Source: JBBARC01 sp040400005
GTDB lineage: Bacteria > Pseudomonadota > Alphaproteobacteria > Acetobacterales > Acetobacteraceae
Reading direction: 5' to 3'
Length of the DNA stretch: 23,290 nucleotides
NCBI GenBank assembly: GCA_040400005.1
Contig: JBBARC010000053.1
Span: 1-23,290 of the forward strand
A model generated the notes under the pieces. The model saw only the letters and a program-made list of their open reading frames with translations, was not told the DNA's origin and did not search any database. The translations under genes and the position numbers were made by a program. Shown piece after piece: positions 1-7,976 of this stretch (its first letter is position 1; each line of letters begins with the position of its first letter).

Positions 1-23
1 CTTACTTTCACCCGATTGCCCTG

Positions 24-56
24 AGGGGGGGGGAGAGAGGGGGGGGAGGGGGGGGC
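24..56. repeat. G-rich low-complexity tract
   Basis: A nearly uninterrupted run of G broken by single A residues, with several G runs longer than five bases. It lies upstream of the first gene. It could fold as a G-quadruplex on the plus strand, or it could mark poor sequence at a contig edge. No gene could be supported in bases 1-172 apart from this tract. Confidence 0.6.
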
Positions 57-172
57 GAGTGGCAAAGTGGTTGCTTGCTGGCAACGGCACGCCGGCATAA
101 GCTTCCGGCGGAGACGCTTACCGCATGGTCTACGCGGGGGAGGCTGGCGGCGCGCATGTTGGGGTATGTCGA

Positions 173-691
173 ATGAAAATTCTACTTCTGACGGCACTGC
201 TCACGGCTGCGGCGAACGCCACGGTGATCACAGCAGAGCGGATCGACACACCGGCCGAACATATCCGCATAACCCTGGATAGCGGTAAGATTCTGACCTT
301 TCCCAAGGGACAAGGTGTTCCCGCGCTCGATCCACCGCAAATCTCGCGCGATCGTCGCAGCGTTGCCTGGGCCGAGGAAGATTACGCTGATGCAAGCTAT
401 ACCATACCTTTCACACTATCGGTGTGGCGCGGCGGCAAGCTGTTTTATCCTGACTGTGTTGGCGGCGCGCCTCTTTCCTGGGGTTTCGTTGGGGGCGGCG
501 CAACAATTCGGGTCGATTGCTCGTTCCCGCATGGGAAAGCTGACGAACACCGACTGCTTTTTGACATTCGCACGAGCAAACTTTTGGCCCGCGAGTTCAT
601 CCGCGAAGACCCCAGCTCAGCCAATGGCTGCATTTTCCAACCGGCGCAGGCGTGGGCGCGCAAACCAGACGACACAATCTGCCCCAAATAG
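173..691 (+). CDS. Hypothetical exported protein
   Basis: A protein of 172 residues that I do not recognise. The ATG at 173 is chosen because it begins a short signal peptide: MK, then a hydrophobic stretch LLLTALLTAAANA, with probable cleavage near residue 15-16. An in-frame ATG at 125 would place 16 polar residues in front of this signal. The mature part has many short alternating segments (for example ISRDRRSVAWAEEDY) that suggest a beta-rich periplasmic or secreted protein, and three cysteines (residues 95, 116 and 152, approximately). It converges on the minus-strand antitoxin gene, with a hairpin between them. No function is assigned; the coding call rests on the signal peptide, length and base composition. 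Confidence 0.6.
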   Translation: MKILLLTALLTAAANATVITAERIDTPAEHIRITLDSGKILTFPKGQGVPALDPPQISRDRRSVAWAEEDYADASYTIPFTLSVWRGGKLFYPDCVGGAPLSWGFVGGGATIRVDCSFPHGKADEHRLLFDIRTSKLLAREFIREDPSSANGCIFQPAQAWARKPDDTICPK

Positions 692-812
692 CTCCCGCCT
701 GCGGCGCCATACGCTTCGGTGGCACGTTCAGGTTGTTGTCTTTAGGCTTGCGCACGGGCACGGCAAAAACTGCTATCCTTGATTGAAAATTTCTACAAAA
801 ACTTCGTGTGCT

Positions 813-839
813 AGGAAAAGACGTGGGTTAAAACCCACG
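813..839 (-). terminator. Rho-independent terminator after the antitoxin gene
   Basis: An 8-bp perfect stem (CGTGGGTT / AACCCACG, 822-839) with a very short AA loop. Read on the minus strand it is followed by the T-rich stretch TCTTTTCCT, so it best fits termination of the toxin-antitoxin operon that ends at 889. It also sits downstream of the plus-strand gene ending at 691, but no T run follows it in that direction. Confidence 0.6.
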
Positions 840-888
840 CTACGTGTGCTGCGCGGTCGCAGGTTATTGTCTGCGTCGCCGCGCACCT

Positions 889-1206
889 TCAGGCAACCGT
901 ATCAAGCCCGTTTTTTGCAACCAGCGACAGAAGCTTAAGGGATGCCCCTTGGGGATGCTTTTCGCCACGCTCCCACTGGCTAATCAAGCCGGTGCTGACG
1001 TTGAGGTAGCGCGCAAAAACCGCCTGGCTTGCGCCCTCTCGTTCGCGTAGCCCGCGGATTTGCGCAGGCGTGAGAAGCTGCACGGGGGTGACGCAGGCCT
1101 CATCGAACTGCCCCATCGTCTGCTTCGTCATCAGGCCAATCGCGTGCAGGCCTTCTGCCGTCTCGTGGATGGCGGCCATTGTCTCACTGCGATATTGTTT
1201 GGTCAT
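889..1206 (-). CDS. Xre-family antitoxin (HigA/NadS type)
   Basis: A 105-residue DNA-binding protein. A helix-turn-helix of the Xre/Cro type spans about residues 49-95, with the characteristic SQAVFARYLNVS...ISQWERGEKHPQG pattern. The N-terminal 45 residues match the layout of NadS/HigA antitoxins, which neutralise a RelE-like toxin and repress their own operon. Its start overlaps the 3' end of the upstream toxin gene by 23 bases, the toxin-first order usual for higBA-like modules. The toxin reading frame is broken, so this antitoxin may now be an orphan that still regulates its promoter. The family call is confident; the exact subtype is not. Confidence 0.85.
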   Translation of the reverse strand: MTKQYRSETMAAIHETAEGLHAIGLMTKQTMGQFDEACVTPVQLLTPAQIRGLREREGASQAVFARYLNVSTGLISQWERGEKHPQGASLKLLSLVAKNGLDTVA

Positions 1207-1575
1207 TGCCGTGCACCTCCATCAAAATCCCGTCGGCTACGGCTGTAGAAAGAGCCGTATCGTCATAGACTAGCATTTGCGCCGCAAGCATTTTGAGTGC
1301 GGCCAGTTCATCATCGCGGCTGTTATCCAGCTCATTCTTGGCAAACCCACGAACGAAAAAGGCCCGTTCGCCCGCTTTGAGCAGGATGATGGTGCGGAAC
1401 CCACCCGACTTACCGCCCCCGGCCCGTGCAATGCGCTGCTTGATCACACCGCCGCCAAGGTCCGCGTCGATCAGGCCACGCTCGATCGATTCAATGCTTT
1501 TTCGCAGGCGCCATCATCAAGCAGCGCTTTGCGCGCAAATCGCGCAAGCTGCCATCTGCCATTTGGGGTTGCACT
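1184..1575 (-). pseudogene. RelE/HigB-like toxin (PF06296 type), frameshifted
   Basis: The intact 3' frame starts at a GTG at 1447 and gives 87 residues, including GGGKSGGFRT and FVRGFAKNE, hallmarks of the RelE-like toxin family partnered with NadS/HigA antitoxins. Homology clearly continues upstream of that GTG in the same frame (LRKSIESIERGLIDADLGGG) until a TGA at 1514-1516. The earlier segment (ARFARKALLDDGA) is in another frame, so about one base is missing around 1507-1512. The extreme N-terminus is not recognisable in any frame. Family members have about 110-120 residues with the N-terminal helix intact, so the product is probably not an active mRNA interferase. A sequencing error near the assembly gap is the main alternative. 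Confidence 0.75.
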
Positions 1576-1687
1576 GCTCGGGTGATCCGGTTGGATTTAT
1601 AGGCACAACACCGATTTGACGCCCGTGCCGGCCTGGCGCCAAGCTTGGCACCCAATGCCACCTAAACCGTGCCCTCACCCAGTTACC

Positions 1688-1787
1688 NNNNNNNNNNNNN
1701 NNNNNNNNNNNNNNNNNNNNNNNNNNNNNNNNNNNNNNNNNNNNNNNNNNNNNNNNNNNNNNNNNNNNNNNNNNNNNNNNNNNNNNN
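1688..1787. other. Assembly gap (100 N)
   Basis: Exactly 100 undetermined bases, the usual placeholder for a scaffold gap of unknown size. A 16-bp tandem repeat lies on the right side and a partial copy (CCCAGTTACC, 1678-1687) on the left, so the gap probably hides more copies of the repeat. Confidence 0.98.
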
Positions 1788-1859
1788 TTTTGGCCCAGTT
1801 ACCTTTTGGCCCAGTTACCTTTTGGCCCAGTTACCTTTTGGCCCAGTTACCTTTTGGCA
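1788..1859. repeat. 16-bp tandem repeat at gap edge
   Basis: Four perfect consecutive copies of TTTTGGCCCAGTTACC occupy 1788-1851, followed by a degenerate start of a fifth. A partial copy precedes the gap. Sixteen is not a multiple of three, and reading frames passing through it are open only by chance. The array ends about 35 bases before the DUF1800 start codon. No other gene is seen between the toxin remnant and 1895. Confidence 0.9.
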
Positions 1860-1894
1860 CAGACAGTTACACGGGTTTGGGCTAAGCTTGCGCC

Positions 1895-3232
1895 ATGCTT
1901 CACGATCCAACCATCGCCCTTTCCCGTTTTGGCCTCGGCCCCCGCGCCGACCAGCCTGCCCCGTCCGATCCGCGCGCCTGGCTGCGGGCGCAACTGCAGG
2001 GGGCCGATCCGCTGGGCTTAAGCGGCCACGATGCCACCAATGCCGGCCTTGCCGCAGTCAGCGCCTACCAGGACATGAAAAAGGAACAGCGCGAGGAAAA
2101 CGGTGGCAAAGGGCCCAACCAAACGGCTGATAAAAAGCTGCCCAACCCGTTGCAGCAAAAATTTAACAGCGACACCGTGGCGTATTGCGCCAATGCGCTG
2201 ACCACACAAACGCCGTTTCGCGAACGCCTGGTGTGGTTCTGGGTCAACCATTTTACCGTCTCCCATGTCTCCCTCCCCATTATCGGCACGCTGCACCCGT
2301 TTATCGCCGAAGTGATCCGCCCCAACGTCACCGGCCGGTTTGTCGATATGGTGCTGGCGGTGATGCGCCACCCGGCGATGTTGAACTACCTCAACCAGGA
2401 ACAATCCTTTGGCCCCAACAGCCGGGTCGGCCTGCGCCGCGGCAAGGGCTTGAACGAAAATCTGGCGCGCGAATGCCTTGAACTACACACAGTAAGCCCA
2501 GCCAGCGGCTACACCCAAGCCGATGTCACCAGTTTTGCGCGCGTGCTGACCGGATGGTCGTACGAGATGAAGAACGAGCCGCTCGGCTTCGTATTTCGCC
2601 CGCAAACCCACGAACCAGGCGACAAAACGGTGATGGGCCGCACCTGGCCAGAAGGCGAGGAAGGCGGCGTCATGCTGCTCACCTGGCTTGCCGATCACCC
2701 GGCAACCCATCGGCATTTGGCGGAAAAACTGGTGCGCCATTTTGTCGCCGATGTGCCCCCAGAAGCTGATGTGAAGCGCATAGAAACCGTGTTGCGCGAA
2801 ACCAACGGCGATCTGGGGGCAACGTCGGCCGCCCTCATTGATCTGGCCGGCGCTTGGCAGCCACTGACAAAATTCCGCGACCCGCAAGATTACGTGGTGG
2901 CCAGCCTGCGCGCGGTGAACCTGCCGGTGGAAAATGCGCATATGATGCCAGCGGCGTTGAAAATACTGGGGCAGCCGCTGTTCAAAGCGCCCTTCCCGAT
3001 CGGCTGGCCCGATCGTGCGGCCGATTGGGCGGGGCCGGAATCGCTGCTGCAGCGGGTGGAATTTGCCTACCAACTGGCCAGCCGCATGCCGCAAATTGAT
3101 CCTGCAAGCTTGGGCAGCACCATACTAGGGCCGCTGCTGGCGGCAGATACCCTGGCCGCCATCCACCACGCCGGATCGCGCCGCGATGCGCTGGCGCTGC
3201 TGCTGTCGTCCCCCGAATTTCAAAGGCGTTGA
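1895..3232 (+). CDS. DUF1800 family protein
   Basis: A 445-residue protein of the DUF1800 family (PF08811). Family-typical segments are visible in order: the N-terminal ALSRFGLGPR, the ERLVWFWVNHFTVS block, HPAMLNYLNQEQS, then GLNENLARECLELHT and the LTGWS block. The biochemical role of DUF1800 is unknown. The proteins are nearly always encoded next to a DUF1501 partner, as here, where DUF1501 begins one base after this stop codon. No signal peptide is apparent at the chosen ATG (1895), although the partner has a Tat-type signal. The sequence immediately upstream is the tandem repeat and assembly gap, so its promoter cannot be judged. Confidence 0.9.
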   Translation: MLHDPTIALSRFGLGPRADQPAPSDPRAWLRAQLQGADPLGLSGHDATNAGLAAVSAYQDMKKEQREENGGKGPNQTADKKLPNPLQQKFNSDTVAYCANALTTQTPFRERLVWFWVNHFTVSHVSLPIIGTLHPFIAEVIRPNVTGRFVDMVLAVMRHPAMLNYLNQEQSFGPNSRVGLRRGKGLNENLARECLELHTVSPASGYTQADVTSFARVLTGWSYEMKNEPLGFVFRPQTHEPGDKTVMGRTWPEGEEGGVMLLTWLADHPATHRHLAEKLVRHFVADVPPEADVKRIETVLRETNGDLGATSAALIDLAGAWQPLTKFRDPQDYVVASLRAVNLPVENAHMMPAALKILGQPLFKAPFPIGWPDRAADWAGPESLLQRVEFAYQLASRMPQIDPASLGSTILGPLLAADTLAAIHHAGSRRDALALLLSSPEFQRR

Positions 3233-3233
3233 G

Positions 3234-4418
3234 ATGAGCCGCATGAGCCCCCTGCCCCAGTTAAACCTCAGCCGCCGCGCCGCCCTGCTGGGGTTGGCGG
3301 CATCGTTCACCCTGGGCCGCGCGTCCCTGGCGCTGGCATCTATCCCTGGCGATAAGCGCTTTGTGGTGGTGTTGCTGCGCGGTGCGATGGATGGCATGAG
3401 CGCGGTTGAACCCTATGGCGACGCCGATTTCGCCAGCCTGCGCGGGCCGCTCGCGCTGGATGCGGCGCAACGGCTAGATTTAGGCGGGTATTTCGGCCTG
3501 CACCCGAATTTCGCTGGCCTGCACGCCATGTACGCAAACGGCGAGGCCGGCTTTGTGCACGCAACCGCCGGCGCTTACCGCACCCGCAGCCATTTTGAAG
3601 CGCAAGATTACATGGAAGCAGGGGTTGCCCAGCGTATCGATAACGGCTGGCTTAACCGCGCGGTGGCAAGCTTGGGCACGCCGGGCGGGCGCGATATCGC
3701 CCTGTCCATGGGCCTCGCCGCCCCCCTGCTGCTGCGCGGCGCGGCACCCGTGCAAGCCTGGGCGCCGGAAAAATTCGCAACCCCCGATACCGATTTGCTG
3801 GCCCGCATCGCCGCCCTCGCCGCGCGCGACCCCATCATCGGCCCGCCCTTTGCCAATATGATGGCGCAACGCGGCGGCCCTGCGCCAAATATGGCCGCCA
3901 CGCCCGGTAACGATAACGATTTTGCCGTGCTGGCCGATGCCGCCGGCAAGTTGCTCGCCGCCGCTAACGGACCGCGCGTCGCCGCGTTGGAAATTGGCGG
4001 CTGGGACACCCACCAGGCGCAAACACGCCGCCTGGATGTGCAATTCAAAATCCTCGATGCAGGCTTTGTCGCGCTCAAAGCTGCCCTGGGGCCGGCATGG
4101 AAATCCACAATTGTGCTGGCAATCACCGAATTCGGCCGCACCGCCCACATTAACGGCACCAACGGCACCGATCACGGCACCGCAGGCGTTACCTTCCTGG
4201 CCGGCGGCGCACTGGCCGGTGGCCGCGTGCTGGGCACCTGGCCAGGGCTTGGCGCCAGCAAATTGTTCGAGAACCGCGACTTAGCACCCACCACCGACGT
4301 GCGCAGTATCGCCAAAGGCCTATTGCAGGATCATCTGGGCGTGCGCGCGGCAAGCCTCGGGCAGATATTCCCCGGCAGTGGGGATGCTAGCGCGATGCGG
4401 GGGTTGGTTAAGGCTTAA
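3234..4418 (+). CDS. DUF1501 family protein with Tat signal
   Basis: A 394-residue member of the DUF1501 family (PF07394), a group related to the alkaline phosphatase/sulfatase superfamily and mostly uncharacterised. The start is taken at the ATG one base after the DUF1800 stop; a second ATG nine bases later is possible. The N-terminus has a twin-arginine-like signal (LSRRAALLGLAASFTL, arginines at 14-15) followed by ALA, suggesting export of a folded protein with cleavage near residue 36. Family blocks include VVVLLRGAMDGMSAVEPYGD, the ALEIGGWDTH block and the ITEFGRTAHINGTNGTDHGT region, which carries conserved Asp/His residues likely to bind metal. It forms an operon with the preceding gene. 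Confidence 0.92.
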   Translation: MSRMSPLPQLNLSRRAALLGLAASFTLGRASLALASIPGDKRFVVVLLRGAMDGMSAVEPYGDADFASLRGPLALDAAQRLDLGGYFGLHPNFAGLHAMYANGEAGFVHATAGAYRTRSHFEAQDYMEAGVAQRIDNGWLNRAVASLGTPGGRDIALSMGLAAPLLLRGAAPVQAWAPEKFATPDTDLLARIAALAARDPIIGPPFANMMAQRGGPAPNMAATPGNDNDFAVLADAAGKLLAAANGPRVAALEIGGWDTHQAQTRRLDVQFKILDAGFVALKAALGPAWKSTIVLAITEFGRTAHINGTNGTDHGTAGVTFLAGGALAGGRVLGTWPGLGASKLFENRDLAPTTDVRSIAKGLLQDHLGVRAASLGQIFPGSGDASAMRGLVKA

Positions 4419-4433
4419 GACAAGTTATAGAAA

Positions 4434-4557
4434 CTTCTTTTCCGAAGAAAAGAAGCAAAAGACTTTTATAATGCTGGGCCTGGGGCTGCCATGCCACCGC
4501 GACCTCCGCACCAACGTCACAAAAGTCTTTTTGCTTCTTTTTCTTCAGAAAAAGAAG
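4434..4557. repeat. Family 1 palindromic repeat, copy A
   Basis: An element of about 124 bp with ~38-bp inverted arms. The left arm begins CTTCTTTTCCGAAGAAAAG and the right arm ends TTCAGAAAAAGAAG. Each arm is itself a hairpin (CTTCTTTTC-CGAA-GAAAAGAAG on the left; a 10-bp stem with loop TTCA on the right). The asymmetric centre starts CTGGGCCTGGGGCTG. It lies between the convergent 3' ends of the DUF1501 and epimerase genes, so it may act as a two-way terminator. Confidence 0.85.
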
Positions 4558-4568
4558 AGCCTTCTGCC

Positions 4569-5549
4569 TCACACACGCCCTTCAGCACGCAGCCAATCAT
4601 AACAATCTTGTACCATTTCGTTTAACGGCACAGTTTTGTAACCGAGTTCGGTTTTGGCTTTGGTGCAGGGGATAGTCATGTTGCCGCCTAAGCCTGCGGC
4701 CATTTCCGGCGTAATCACTGGTTCTTTACCGGTGTAGCTGCTGATTTGGTCGGCAACTTTGGCGACGATTTTAAGCAGCCAGGCGGGGGTGGCGCGGCTG
4801 GGTGATTTGGCGCCGACCAGGGCTGAGATTTGGCGCACCAGGTCCAGCATGGTGGCTTCGGTGCCGGCCAGCAGGTATTGGCCGCCGTTTTCGCCTTTGT
4901 CGGCCGCAGTGATGTGGGCACGCACCACTTCGCGCACGTGGGCGAAGCTTAAATTAGCCGGGGGCACGCCGGGCAGTTTGCCATCGCGGATCAGCGGGAA
5001 CAGGCGCGACCAGGTGCCGACATCGTAGGCGCCCATAATGGCGCCAGGCTGCATAATCACCACTTCCAAGCCCCGCGCGGTGGCGGCACGGGCGATTTCT
5101 TGCGCTTGATATTTGGTGCGTTCGTAATTCACCCAGCTTTCACCGCCCAAAGATGGGGTTGTTTCGGTGATAACGCCCGATACCGGGCCGTAGGCGGAAA
5201 TCGAGGAGGTGACGATCAGCCGGCGCACCCCGCGCACAATGGCCGCCTCGACCACGTTGCGGGTGCCATCGACGTTATCGTGGGTTTGTTCGGGGTTGCG
5301 GGCGCGCCACATATTGGTGTTACCGGCGACGTGAAAGATCGTGTCGGTGCCTTGCGGGATGGCGGTGGCCAGGGTGCCGGGATCGGTGATGGAACCAACC
5401 ACCCGGTCGGCGGCAAAGCGTTTGAGGAAGGTAAGATCGGAGCTTGCGCGGTGCAGGGCCGAAACCTGCCAGCCATCGGCAAGCAGGGCCTGGATCAGGT
5501 TGAGGCCGACAAAGCCGGTACCCCCGGTTACAAACGCACGACGCCCCAC
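4569..5549 (-). CDS. NAD(P)-dependent epimerase/atypical SDR (DFR/HpnA-like)
   Basis: A 326-residue extended short-chain dehydrogenase. The Rossmann glycine motif GGTGFVG is at residues 9-15, the catalytic serine region is SSISAYGP (about 115-122), and the active-site YxxxK is YERTK (142-146). The family includes dihydroflavonol reductase-like enzymes and HpnA. The substrate cannot be told from sequence, and hopanoid genes are not present here. The start is a GTG at 5549, because no in-frame ATG lies nearby and a GGAG sits eight bases upstream. It is the second gene after rrf2 on the minus strand, 122 bases downstream, so co-transcription is possible. Its 3' end abuts the palindromic repeat. 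Confidence 0.88.
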   Translation of the reverse strand: MGRRAFVTGGTGFVGLNLIQALLADGWQVSALHRASSDLTFLKRFAADRVVGSITDPGTLATAIPQGTDTIFHVAGNTNMWRARNPEQTHDNVDGTRNVVEAAIVRGVRRLIVTSSISAYGPVSGVITETTPSLGGESWVNYERTKYQAQEIARAATARGLEVVIMQPGAIMGAYDVGTWSRLFPLIRDGKLPGVPPANLSFAHVREVVRAHITAADKGENGGQYLLAGTEATMLDLVRQISALVGAKSPSRATPAWLLKIVAKVADQISSYTGKEPVITPEMAAGLGGNMTIPCTKAKTELGYKTVPLNEMVQDCYDWLRAEGRV

Positions 5550-5671
5550 TCCGGGTACTCCATTCTGAAAACCAAGTCGCAGGTTAGCGTCAGACGGGCG
5601 ATGCTGAAAGCCTGCCAGGCCGATATTCGGGGGTTGTTTGGCGCCAAACGGTCGCCCTTGGCCGATTTATG

Positions 5672-6187
5672 TCAAATGCCGCCGCCGGCATCGCCAAATG
5701 CCAGATCGGCGAGCGAGCAATCTTCCAGCACGGCGGCAACGGCATCGCGGGCGCGGCGCATGATATGGCGAATGCGGCAGGTTTCGATATCTACGCAATC
5801 ATCACAGGCGTTGAATTGGGTGGCGCTGGCGCAGGGGGTCATCGCCAGCGGGCCATCGACCTTGCGAATAACGTCGGCGACGCTGACTTTTTCCGGCGGG
5901 TTGGCCAGCCGATGGCCACCGGCGGGGCCCCGCCTACTTTCCACAATGCCGCTATCGCGCAACTGGGTGAGGATGGCTTCGAGAAATTTGCGAGGCACTT
6001 CGGCGACCTCGGCAAGGTCGGCGGCCGAGGTCCAGCCGCGTTCCTGGTAGCGTTCGGCCAGCGCGATAGTTGCGCGCACGGCGTATTTGGCCCGGCTGGT
6101 TAACACGTTGCCGAGCGGTCTGCTGGCGGGCAGGGCTGTACTGGCTTGCCTGGTGACTGCAACGGCGCTTGTGTCATGCTCGCCCAT
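5672..6187 (-). CDS. Rrf2 family transcriptional regulator
   Basis: A 171-residue regulator. The winged helix-turn-helix typical of Rrf2/IscR starts at LTSRAKYAVRATIALAE (about residues 29-45), followed by VPRKFLEAILTQLRDSGIVESRRG and the wing GPAGGHRLANPP. A C-terminal cysteine group at 119, 128, 131 and 137 (C-x8-C-x2-C-x5-C) fits the iron-sulfur or redox-sensing region of the family. The ATG at 6187 gives a 27-residue leader before the conserved start; a GTG at 6106 directly before LTSRAKYA is an alternative start. It is divergent from the YdhS-like gene and upstream of the epimerase, so either may be its target. The signal sensed (iron, sulfur, NO or cysteine) is not determined. Confidence 0.92.
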   Translation of the reverse strand: MGEHDTSAVAVTRQASTALPASRPLGNVLTSRAKYAVRATIALAERYQERGWTSAADLAEVAEVPRKFLEAILTQLRDSGIVESRRGPAGGHRLANPPEKVSVADVIRKVDGPLAMTPCASATQFNACDDCVDIETCRIRHIMRRARDAVAAVLEDCSLADLAFGDAGGGI

Positions 6188-6435
6188 ACGCTGCCCGCCC
6201 TTGTTTGCGCAATGCGGTGGCGCGGTTTTAGCCGCTTGACCGATAATTCATATTTAATTAGTAGAGAATATTGCGGCGGCGCGCTAGTGGTGCCGGGGGG
6301 CGTTTTCGTCAGTCACCTTGGTCGGGGAACTCTGGCGGAAAACCGCAACAAAAGCGCGCGATTGGGGCGGTCGCGTTGCTGCAACCCCTAGACCGCACCG
6401 GCAATTCAGGTGACAAGTAAGATCAGGGCAACCAC
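6188..6435. promoter_or_regulatory. Divergent intergenic region with AT-rich core
   Basis: The 248 bases between the divergent rrf2 and YdhS-like genes contain a strikingly AT-rich core at about 6237-6272 (TTGACCGATAATTCATATTT and following) in otherwise GC-rich DNA. This is the natural place for both promoters and for Rrf2 autoregulation. TTGACC at 6237 is a possible -35 on the plus strand, but no good -10 follows it. No gene is seen here. Confidence 0.4.
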
Positions 6436-7914
6436 ATGTCGCAGCAGGCCAAATCCGCTTCGGTATCACGGCCTGCATTTTTGACGCTGGCGGAGCGCCC
6501 ACCCATGATTGACCCGCAAACGAGCACCGCGCCCAAACCACCGATTGCGGTAATCGGCGCCGGATTTTCGGGGGCGTTGGCGGCCCTGCATTTGCTACGC
6601 CGTTTGCCGGCCGACCAGCCAGTGGTGCTGTGCGATCGGGCGCCGGGGTTCCCCGCCCCAGCAGACACGGCAAGTGGCGATGGCGGCATGTTGCTGAACG
6701 TGCGCGCCGGCAACATGAGCGCCTTTGCCGATGAGAAAAACCATTTTGAGGCCTGGCTCAGCAACCATGCGGCCGATGCCGCAACCGGCAGCGAACGCAG
6801 CACGGCCGGGCTGTTTGCCACGCGCGGGCTGTATGCGCGGTATTTGCGCCAATTGCTGGATCAAGCCGCCGGCTCGCGCTTAACCCTGATGGGCGCGGAA
6901 GTGCTGGATGTGCTGGCCGATGGGCCGAGCCTGTCGCTGCAGCTTTCTGATGGAAAAGTGGTGGCAACCGCCGGCGTTGTACTGGCGCTGGGTAACCCGC
7001 CGGCCGGCGAATCGGCGCAACCGCAGATTTGCAATTGCGCCTGGAGCGAAAAAGCGCTGGCGCCGCTGGATGACAGCAAACCGGTGCTGATTGCTGGCAC
7101 CGGCCTTGCCATGACCGATCTTGCCGTCACCCTGCGCGCACGTGGCTATCGCGGCCACATTATTGCCATTTCACCGGCCGGCCTGCTGCCCAACCGCCAT
7201 GGCCCCAGCGTGCCGTGGCCAACCCCGCGGCTATCGTTGGCGGAAGCGGCATCATTGCGATTGATGCTGAAACGCCTGCGCGAAGAAGTGGCGATGGCAG
7301 CCGACGCGGGCATTGGCTGGCGCAGTGTGATCGACAGCATGCGCCCGGTCACCGCCGATATCTGGACCCGCCTGCCGGTGGCCGAACGCCGGCGCTTTTT
7401 ACGCCACGGCCGGCGCTACTGGGATGCGCTGCGCCACCGCATGGCGCCAAGCAACGCCGATGCCATTGATGCCATGCTGACCGATGGCACGCTAACCGTA
7501 CATGCCGGGCGCATTACCCGCATGGCGCCCACCGATGATGCGGTGCACGTCACCTGGTACAAGCGCGGCAGCCATGATCCCCAAGTTTTGGATGTGCAGC
7601 GCGTGATCAAGGCGCAGGAATTGCAGCCCATTGTGCGCACCGATGATCGTTTGGTGCGCACCTTGCTGGATCGCCGGCTGATAAAAATAGATGACCAGGG
7701 CTTGGGCATTGCCGTGACCGACGAACTGACCGTGATTGGCGCCGAAGGTGTTGCCGCCGAACGCCTATGGGCGCTGGGCCCGATTGTGCGCGGGGTATTT
7801 TGGGAATGCGTCGCCGTGCCCGATATTCGGCGCCAGGCGGGAAATGTGGCGGTCAGTGCGGTTGCCAAATTGCGCGAAGCCGCACCACGCAAAGGGTTCG
7901 CACTTTTGGGCTAG
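6436..7914 (+). CDS. YdhS-like FAD/NAD(P)-binding protein (COG4529)
   Basis: A 492-residue flavoprotein-type protein. The dinucleotide-binding Rossmann motif is at about 36-52 (IAVIGAGFSGALAALHLL). A second Rossmann-like segment is PVLIAGTGLAMTDLAVTL near 217-234. The middle block GWRSVIDSMRP...WTRLPVAERRRFLRH is characteristic of the uncharacterised COG4529/YdhS group (NAD_binding_9). The reaction is unknown. Two starts are possible: ATG 6436, used here, and ATG 6505, which lies close before the Rossmann fold and has GGAG upstream. The gene is divergent from rrf2, which hints at redox- or iron-sulfur-linked control. The DUF1993 gene follows on the same strand after 62 bases. Confidence 0.85.
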   Translation: MSQQAKSASVSRPAFLTLAERPPMIDPQTSTAPKPPIAVIGAGFSGALAALHLLRRLPADQPVVLCDRAPGFPAPADTASGDGGMLLNVRAGNMSAFADEKNHFEAWLSNHAADAATGSERSTAGLFATRGLYARYLRQLLDQAAGSRLTLMGAEVLDVLADGPSLSLQLSDGKVVATAGVVLALGNPPAGESAQPQICNCAWSEKALAPLDDSKPVLIAGTGLAMTDLAVTLRARGYRGHIIAISPAGLLPNRHGPSVPWPTPRLSLAEAASLRLMLKRLREEVAMAADAGIGWRSVIDSMRPVTADIWTRLPVAERRRFLRHGRRYWDALRHRMAPSNADAIDAMLTDGTLTVHAGRITRMAPTDDAVHVTWYKRGSHDPQVLDVQRVIKAQELQPIVRTDDRLVRTLLDRRLIKIDDQGLGIAVTDELTVIGAEGVAAERLWALGPIVRGVFWECVAVPDIRRQAGNVAVSAVAKLREAAPRKGFALLG

Positions 7915-7976
7915 TGATCGCCAACGCCACGGCGCAGCGTGGTTTTTTGACACCTAAACAATGGGGAAATTCCAAA

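Noticed and set aside
1616..2130. Open frames running through the N gap and the 16-bp repeat
   Set aside because: They depend on undetermined bases and a repeat of length 16 that happens to lack stops, and they overlap the start of DUF1800 in other frames.
4378..4602. Open frame containing FFSEEKKQKTF across the family 1 repeat
   Set aside because: The frame is created by the repeat's hairpin arms. The same peptide appears from copy B at 8347-8655 on the other strand, so it is a by-product of repeat sequence and not a gene.
5100..6050. A 316-residue frame on the plus strand opposite the epimerase and Rrf2 genes
   Set aside because: It is antisense to two clear protein families and shows only the mirrored codon pattern of GC-rich coding DNA.
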